64,000 bases of DNA, from contig SWBL01000160.1 of the NCBI GenBank assembly GCA_024195585.1, forward strand, positions 45,436 through 109,435. The letters are read 5' to 3'. The stretch's first letter is position 1. The number at the start of each line of letters is the position of its first letter. Below, piece by piece: positions 58,147 through 64,000 of the stretch. The notes under the pieces were generated by a model. The model was not told the origin of the DNA, ran no database searches, and saw only the letters and a program-made list of their open reading frames with translations. The position numbers and the translations under genes are program-made. Source of the DNA: Aureobasidium sp. EXF-3400. Taxonomy: Eukaryota > Ascomycota > Dothideomycetes > Dothideales > Saccotheciaceae.

Positions 58147-59406
58147 CTAGCAAGCCAACGGATGTTTACCGAACTGACTTCTCTCACCAAGTTCGACACC
58201 GTGTCTCTGATTCTGTACAGCATAATCCATCACTCTGTGGTTATACTCGTTCTTGTCAATCTCTCCTTCAAGCCATTCTCCAAGAGTCGACGCATCAAAA
58301 GCAGCCTGGCTAGTCGATGCCGCAGTATGAGGTCTAAACCCAGCCAAAGAATCTCCCACCAACAATAGCTTTCCATCAAAGAACTCGTTGTTCGGCGAGA
58401 TGTTATCGGTAATGGCTTGAACGAAAGGATGAACCGTCTTATCAACTAATTCAGCGAACTGAGGCGGCAGAACATCTCTAGCTTCTTGTTTTTGTTTTGT
58501 CCAGACCTCGTCCTTCATCTGGTCAGGTGGAAGAGTGATGTGGTGATGTGATCCATCCTTTCCTGTCATCAGATCTACCAGCTCATCACTATCTTCCTTG
58601 TAGTTCCTGTACCAGACCCAATTCATCAGTCTTTTGCCAGGCTCCAGTGTACCGTTTTCTCCCGGGATCGCGTAAGCCAGGATTTGAGTGCCATCAGCGT
58701 GGTAAAAGGCGAATTTCTCGACAAAGGCTTCTGCAGCAGATTCTGAGACTTCGGTCTCGGGAACGGTACCTCGAAGTGCGACGTAGCCAGCATATGTTCG
58801 TTGGACACTTGGGAGTAATGTTCTGCGTACTGATGAGCTCGCTCCGTCGGCGGCTATCACCAGATCTGCAGTTATCTCCTCCTCCTTATCAGACTTGTTC
58901 GTCCAACGCACGCGAACACCTTCCGACGGTCCAAGGTCTTCGACAGATTTAACATTACAGCCGTATTGGTAACTTGCTGTTCCATGGCTGGAGTTCGACA
59001 GTTTGGCTTGGAGTTTCTCGAGGTCCGAACCAGAAATGTAGTCCTTGATATCCATATCGTCTACCCTCCATCTCAGATACCTGTAAAGAGTATCCCAGCT
59101 TGTCATTCGTTGATCCTTCTTCTCTGCACTTCCTTGGATGACATTGCCTTTGCGATCAAGGTAATGTCTCAGCGTGCTCAGAACGGCAAAGTCTTGTCCA
59201 GGACACACATAGCGAGAAAAGAAAGATTGTGTATCAGCTCCAGCGACCACTCCAGCGCCTTGATTGTGTAGGAGAGCAGTTGGCGATCTTTCTAGAATTG
59301 TTACTTTGACTTTTGGGCAGTGGATCATGATGGCCAAAGCATGCATGAGGCCGCCAAGTGAGCCGCCAACAACGACAACATTTTGTAATTTAGATGGATG
59401 AAGCAT
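58147..59406 (-). CDS. FAD-dependent aromatic-ring monooxygenase
   Basis: Class A flavoprotein hydroxylase, similar in outline to 2,6-dihydroxypyridine 3-hydroxylase and salicylate hydroxylase. Single exon, 419 residues. FAD/NAD(P)H motifs are present: VVVGGSLGGLMHALA (dinucleotide loop, GGSLGGL variant), the DG motif VIAADGASSSVRR near residue 190, and GD motif LLLVGDSLAGFRPHTAAS near 355. No membrane anchor or signal. Presumably oxidises a small aromatic or heterocyclic compound using NAD(P)H and O2. Not surrounded by biosynthetic genes, so a detoxifying or catabolic role is more likely than secondary metabolism. Confidence 0.86.
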   Translation of the reverse strand: MLHPSKLQNVVVVGGSLGGLMHALAIMIHCPKVKVTILERSPTALLHNQGAGVVAGADTQSFFSRYVCPGQDFAVLSTLRHYLDRKGNVIQGSAEKKDQRMTSWDTLYRYLRWRVDDMDIKDYISGSDLEKLQAKLSNSSHGTASYQYGCNVKSVEDLGPSEGVRVRWTNKSDKEEEITADLVIAADGASSSVRRTLLPSVQRTYAGYVALRGTVPETEVSESAAEAFVEKFAFYHADGTQILAYAIPGENGTLEPGKRLMNWVWYRNYKEDSDELVDLMTGKDGSHHHITLPPDQMKDEVWTKQKQEARDVLPPQFAELVDKTVHPFVQAITDNISPNNEFFDGKLLLVGDSLAGFRPHTAASTSQAAFDASTLGEWLEGEIDKNEYNHRVMDYAVQNQRHGVELGERSQFGKHPLAC

Positions 59407-59843
59407 GCTGAAGGTAAGATTTCGAAGGTACGGAGTAGAGCGAGAAAAAGTGCACAGTGTTGGCTGGAAGCTCTATATGAATATATTCTATCTACCGGAA
59501 TTGCTCAACACGTCATTAATATGCCTGCCTGGCGCTCTCGATCGTCACATAGAAAGCAGCCGATCAAGGTAGCCTCCCCGTACTCGCACAGTCAGTGACC
59601 CTCACCCCACTCTCGCGACCACATAGACGCGGTGAATGAAGCTAATATACCGGCCGTAAAGATCAAATGTGGGATGTTCTCACAAACAAAAAAGATAAAG
59701 TAAAAAACGGCGTTGAATCATCTAAGATGCTATTGAATGAACATAGGAAATTGCGGCTGCGATTACAGACAAGCGGTATTATACACATGCCATCGATAAG
59801 AGCAGTGATAGCAGTATCGGCATCATGACCGGCTACGCGATGT
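59407..59843. other. Intergenic, tandem minus-strand genes
   Basis: 437 bp: promoter of the FAD monooxygenase gene and 3' end of the carboxypeptidase Y gene. Nothing else seen. Confidence 0.6.
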
Positions 59844-61569
59844 TTAAGCCAGCCACTCACCAGCGACCCAGCGGTTGACCATCTCAAGAGAGGCAACGGG
59901 CTGATCGTAGGGAACCATGTGGCCACCACCATCAATTCTCAGGAAGGTGAAGTTTCCGCTGCTCTTGACGGCTCCAGCGGTAGAACCGTCGTGGAGAACG
60001 TAGTCCTTGAGGGGAGTCTTCTTGAAGTCCTTGTGGCCGGGCCACTCGAGGGCCTCGGTCCAGGCTTGGTTTCCGAGCCAGTTGCCTATAAAATGTTAGT
60101 TATGTGACCAAGTGGGAGCGAGGGGAAGTGTAGAACGAACAGATGTAGTCCAAAGAACCAGCATAGATTAGGACGGGGATCTCCTTGAGGATACCAGGAA
60201 CAAGGCGGTGGAAGGGCTGCATCCAGTCACCGGCGAAGAGGAAGTTTCTGTTGATGTCAAAGTTGCAAGAGTCGTACTTGCTGACCTCGGCACCGAGGGC
60301 CTTCATGACCTCAGGTCTGTTGAGGTACTCGCTGATCCAGTCGAGCTCGTCGTAACAGAGGCTGTTGCTGCCGCACTTCTTGGTGATGTCGTAAGGGTTG
60401 CGGCCAGTCTTCTGGTAAGGACCGATCATGGCGTTGTTGCAGTAGATGGAAGCAGGAACACAAGACCAAACGCTCTCACTGTCGTAACAGCTCTGGATCA
60501 AGCTCAAGCAACGAGGCAGAGCATTGTCCATGGCCTGGCACTGTTGAGGGTCAAGAACGGCAGGAGAACCACCCTCGCCACAAGCCATGGGACGGTACTC
60601 GGGGTACTGGGTCAGGCCATCGGTGAGGCCGTTACCAATGAGAACGGACTGGAGGTTGATGTTGCGCTTCTTGTGCGAGAGAATCTCAGAGGCAAAAACG
60701 GGGATGTAGTGGCCAGCGTAAGATTCACCAGAAATGTGGAAAGGCTGGGTAGCGTACTCGGGGAACTGCTTGAAGAACAGAGTCAGGAGAGCGTAGACGT
60801 CCTTGCCAGCAGCGACAGTGTTGGTGACTGAGCCGCCACTGTACGAGTAGCCGACGTTGACGGGCTGGTCAAGGAAGATGACCGAGGCGTTGGCATTCCA
60901 TGACGAAGGGTTGTACTTGAGGCTACCGTCCTTGTTGATAGACGAGGGGCCAAGCTCCATGAACAGACCGGTCAACGAAGAGCAGCCAGGACCACCGTTG
61001 AGCCAAAGGATAACGGGGTCGGTCTTGGGGTTGTTGCGGGACTCGAAGAACCCTGTATGATACATTAGTCGATGCTACAGATAGCAGGCGAGCAATCGCC
61101 ACTTACAGTAGAACAAGTGCTTGTCGTCCTCGTCATCATCAAGGTATCCGCTGTACTGCTTGACCTTGTCAACGCCGAGATGGCTGGGGTCGACCTTCTT
61201 GATTCTCAGGCTGTAGTTCTCGAGCTTGCCATCGATCTCTCTTTCCTTCTGGCCTTGGGCATTCTCAACCCAGACGCTCTGGATGTCAGCACCCTTCATG
61301 ATGTGGTCCCACTCTTTGTCATGCTTGCGCGAGTGAGGCTTGGGCAAAGAGAAGAAGCTGGTCTGGTCCATTGCCTCGGGGAACATGAGGGCGACCTCAT
61401 CCCAGATCTGGCGAGCCTCGCCGGTCAAGGACTTGAGGGACTCTTGCAGATTGTGTAGAGGCTTAGACCATCCCTCTGAGACCTGCTTAGGGGCCTTGAG
61501 AATGGACTGGCCGGGGGTGACGGCAGCCGTGGCGGCTCCGATCAGAGAGGCGTATACAGCGACCTTCAT
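59844..61569 (-). CDS. cpyA: Vacuolar carboxypeptidase Y
   Basis: Serine carboxypeptidase of the vacuole (PRC1 in yeast), made as a prepro-protein. Exons 61569-61107, 61052-60141, 60085-59844, giving 538 residues. [17 protein letters not shown] is a signal peptide. A propeptide of about 120 residues precedes the mature start near [17 protein letters not shown]. Mature-domain motifs: [14 protein letters not shown] (oxyanion hole), [10 protein letters not shown] with catalytic Ser near residue 265, DYICNWLGN with Asp near 456, and [11 protein letters not shown] with His near 516. Joins HLFYW-FFESRN and YIC-NWLGN restore family motifs. Codon use is strongly C-ending, as in a highly expressed gene. 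GATA-factor sites lie upstream. Confidence 0.95.
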
Positions 61570-62244
61570 GGCGGCGCAGACGGTTGTGTAGCTGCTTGTA
61601 GTGCTTTGTGCTATCAATGCAGCACAAGATCAAGGAATTGATGTAGAAGAAGGATGGATGATAAGAAGCGAACCTCGAGCTTATCAAGGTAGAGTGGATG
61701 GGAGAGGAAGAGGAGAGGAAAGAGGCAGCCTAACAGACATGTGGGGAGGAGCACCGAGCATCAAGGTCATGCTTCCCATGCACGGTTCCTGGCACGCCCG
61801 CCTGCCGAATCTGGCAAGGATGTGACGGATGTGGTACCAGCCGTCTGTGCTTGTCTTAACCACCGTACCACCTTGGACACCTAATTGTGATAAGAAGGTC
61901 TGCCTGAGAGTCTAGGAATCGAAGAGAGGGATCAAGTGATTATCTTGGTTGGATACAGGCGTATCGCTAACCACAGACGAGAATCCCCATCTGTCAGATA
62001 CCTTGGAAGTAACCCTCTTGATCCAGAAGTACTGACTCGACGCTGGATAAGTAAGTGGCACACGTCGGATAGCATGTCTTCTATGAGTCGCGCGAGCTTA
62101 TCTGCTTTCCTCGGCTGCCATGACGACGTTTTCGCCAGGCGCGAACGGCTTTAGCAGCTTTTTGCATACCGAACTTGGTTTGCATGAATTATTGTTAACC
62201 CAGCCTCTTTTCAATATTACATCGTATATCGTCACACTATCAAA
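61570..62244. promoter_or_regulatory. Divergent promoter region, carboxypeptidase Y / SDO1
   Basis: 675 bp between the two start codons with no gene between. The half nearer carboxypeptidase Y contains four GATA-type motifs (separate entry). Confidence 0.55.
61660..61946 (-). promoter_or_regulatory. Cluster of four GATA-factor (HGATAR) motifs
   Basis: TGATAAG at 61659-61665 and 61889-61895 on the plus strand, and the same class on the minus strand at 61680-61685 (CTTATC) and 61941-61946 (TTATCT). Four matches in about 290 bp, 90-380 bp upstream of carboxypeptidase Y, fit AreA-type nitrogen control of a vacuolar protease. Such short motifs also occur by chance. Confidence 0.35.
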
Positions 62245-63316
62245 ATGCCTTCGGCCCAGATTAACCAGGTATGTCCCTATCTTATACTCGGCATCGGGAA
62301 CATGATACTGACAGTCATGCGCAGCCGTCAAACCAGATCAGACTTACAAATGTCTCTCTTGTCCGTATGAAGAAGGGTATGTTGCACTCTCCCTTGCGCA
62401 CAATCCTACCGTCCTGCGTACTGCGTCAGCTTTCCCTCCAAGAGTACTCAACTCATTCCTGTCAGGCAAGAAGCGTTTCGAAGTCGCATGCTACAAGAAC
62501 AAAGTCCTCGAATGGCGTTCTGGTGTCGAAACCGATCTCGACAATGTCCTCCAAATCCCGAACGTCTTTCTTAACGTCTCAAAAGGTCAGGCTGCTCCCT
62601 CAGCAGACCTCACAAAAGCCTTTGGAAAGGTGCCTTTGAATGACATCATTCTGGAGATCCTGAACAAGGGCGAACTGCAGGTTGGTGAGAAGGAGCGACA
62701 TGCCCAGTTGGAAAGAGTCCATGCCGAAGTCATCGACATCGTCGCAGGCAAGCTGGTCGACCCTAAGAGCAAGCGCGTCTACACCACTGGTATGATTGAG
62801 AAGGCACTCGACCAACTCAGCAGTCAAAGTGGAAAGGATACCACCACACCCAGCGCCAGCGCGAGTGGTACCGCAACTCCTGTAGAAGGCGAGAGCCATG
62901 CCGAACACAAGGCCAAGCCCATGTGGACCGGCGTTGTGACCACTCGCGATGCTAAATCTCAAGCACTCAACGCAATGAAGGCTTTGATCGCACATCAACC
63001 CATTCCGGTTGCTCGCGCAAGAATGAGACTGAGAATCACTTGCCCTACTTCGGTCTTGAAGCAGGCAGTCAAGAGTGCGCCTAAACCTGGCGAGGAGGCT
63101 GAAGGCGAGGCACAGGCAAAGGGCACTGTCAAGGACAGGATACTTGGCTACATCGAGCAGGTCGAGAGTCAGGACATGATGGGCGAAGAATGGGAGGTTG
63201 TCGGCTTCGTCGAGCCCGGCAGTTTCAAGCCTCTCAGCGAGTTTGTTAGTGGACAGACCAAGGGAAGAGCCAGAGCCGAGGTTTTGGACATGGCCGTCAT
63301 GAATGATGGCGACTAG
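62245..63316 (+). CDS. SDO1: SBDS-family ribosome maturation protein Sdo1
   Basis: With the GTPase Efl1 it releases eIF6/Tif6 from late 60S subunits in the cytoplasm (human SBDS). Exons 62245-62268, 62325-62376, 62466-63316, giving 308 residues. The FYSH domain has NQIRLTNVSLVRMKKGKKRF, EVACYKNKVLEWR, and DNVLQIPNVFLNVSKGQ. The middle helical domain has LNDIILEILNKGELQVGEKER, and the ferredoxin-like C-domain includes PIPVARARMRLRI. A Ser/Thr-rich insert (TTTPSASASGTATP) lies before the last domain, longer than in yeast. Introns at 62269-62324 and 62377-62465 keep the frame. Confident. Confidence 0.94.
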
Positions 63317-63768
63317 TGTATTGCTGGAGAAGTCTGGTCTTTCTTTTATTGCTTTATAGCGAACATACCCCAGGAGTTTGGTCCATATCAAAAGTGCTTC
63401 TTGTTTTGAATGTGTACTTCTTTATCTTGACGTGCTACAAATCACCATATATGTATGTCGCGAGGATTGCTGGCATGTGCTGAAAACTGCCTCGTTTCAT
63501 CAAGTCACTTTACAAGAGGTCTCATTCCCAAGGGTGATATCGGGGCGGCAAAGAGCATTGTGTTTGTCAACGAGAAAGAAAAGGATTTTATTTTCTTCAA
63601 CAGCACAATGTCATTGAGATTGGACCACAACAACAACCATAGTCTTGCGCCGTATCCATGAAGAAAGCCGAGAGCAGACTGCTTTGGTATTTTTGATTCG
63701 GCTGTAAAACGCTGCACCACCACACGCCCCAATATCGTTCCGGGAAAATGTTGTAGAATGCGAGTCGT
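63317..63768. other. Intergenic between convergent SDO1 and RPS18 genes
   Basis: 452 bp of AT-rich 3' sequence. No gene or structured element seen. Confidence 0.6.
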
Positions 63769-64000
63769 TTACTTCTTCTTGCTGACACCGACGGTGCGAC
63801 CACGGCGGCCGGTGGTCTTGGAGTGCTGACCACGGACGCGGAGGCCCCAGTAGTGGCGGAGACCTCTGTGGGCACGGATCTTCTTCAGTCTCTCGAGGTC
63901 GTCACGGAGCTTGGAGTCGACACCGTTGGCGAGGACCTGGAAGTCCTTGCCGTCGACAATGTCGCGCTGTCTGTTGAGGAACCACGAGGGGATCTTGTAC
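63769..64000 (-). CDS. RPS18: 40S ribosomal protein S18 (uS13), 3' end only
   Basis: Small-subunit protein at the head of the 40S ribosome, near the P-site tRNA and the bridge to 60S. The C-terminal 76 residues are in the window, the gene running off the right edge. The visible part reads [17 protein letters not shown], then [20 protein letters not shown], and the basic tail [20 protein letters not shown], standard for eukaryotic S18. Codon use is strongly C/G-ending, as for a highly expressed gene. No intron in the part seen. Convergent with SDO1, another ribosome gene. Confidence 0.95.
   Translation of the reverse strand, partial: YKIPSWFLNRQRDIVDGKDFQVLANGVDSKLRDDLERLKKIRAHRGLRHYWGLRVRGQHSKTTGRRGRTVGVSKKK

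Noticed and set aside
60208..60831. 207-codon plus-strand open frame
   Set aside because: Antisense shadow of carboxypeptidase Y, whose strong codon bias keeps the other strand open.
1..64000. Secondary-metabolite cluster, transposon, CRISPR or prophage-like element
   Set aside because: No polyketide or peptide synthase, terpene cyclase, transposase, terminal repeats or spaced repeat array seen; the enzymes present are scattered among housekeeping genes.

Overview
The window is nuclear DNA of a filamentous ascomycete (Pezizomycotina). A black-yeast-like dothideomycete fits best, but that placement is an inference from protein style, not a search. The grounds are short introns (about 48-160 bp) with GT..AG ends and CTAAC or GCTGAC branch points, compact genes on both strands with no operons, and fungal-specific families (DUF8004, DUF2985, DUF1770, DUF2235, a GT2 polysaccharide-synthase-like enzyme, a thaumatin-like wall protein). 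I rebuilt exons from splice signals and reading phase. I found no tRNA, rRNA, CRISPR array or transposon.

Layout. 0-4.5 kb: 3' part of an L-rhamnose dehydrogenase gene (LRA1), RNA helicase ROK1, ATP synthase subunit g. 4.5-10.4 kb: a glycosyltransferase gene between the two longest gene-poor stretches apart from the bZIP upstream region. 10.4-22.7 kb: a DUF8004 protein, a doubtful small gene, then NRDE2 and UTP10 head to head. 23-34 kb: a PLP aminotransferase divergent from a DENN-like (LCHN/DUF4484) gene, the mitochondrial phosphate carrier, a DUF2985 membrane protein, an NAD(P)-binding protein and a sulfotransferase-like protein. 35-41 kb: DUF1770 protein, calcineurin B, an Xaa-Pro aminopeptidase, a thaumatin-like protein. 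41-49 kb: tRNase Z, a MeaB-like bZIP factor, prefoldin subunit 4. 49-56 kb: a DUF2235 hydrolase, SDA1, an IMPACT-family protein. 56-64 kb: a medium-chain reductase, a FAD monooxygenase, carboxypeptidase Y, SDO1 and the 3' end of RPS18.

How the genes relate. Most are housekeeping genes. Ribosome assembly (ROK1, UTP10, SDA1, SDO1, RPS18) and RNA processing (NRDE2, tRNase Z) are well represented but scattered among unrelated genes, so there is no cluster in the secondary-metabolite sense. No new multi-gene system is evident. The points most worth a second look are an ATG-less, presequence-like extension of tRNase Z, an unassigned small coding region beside the DUF8004 gene, an 11-nt micro-exon in the DUF2235 gene, a GC-AG intron, and the long gene-free DNA upstream of the glycosyltransferase.
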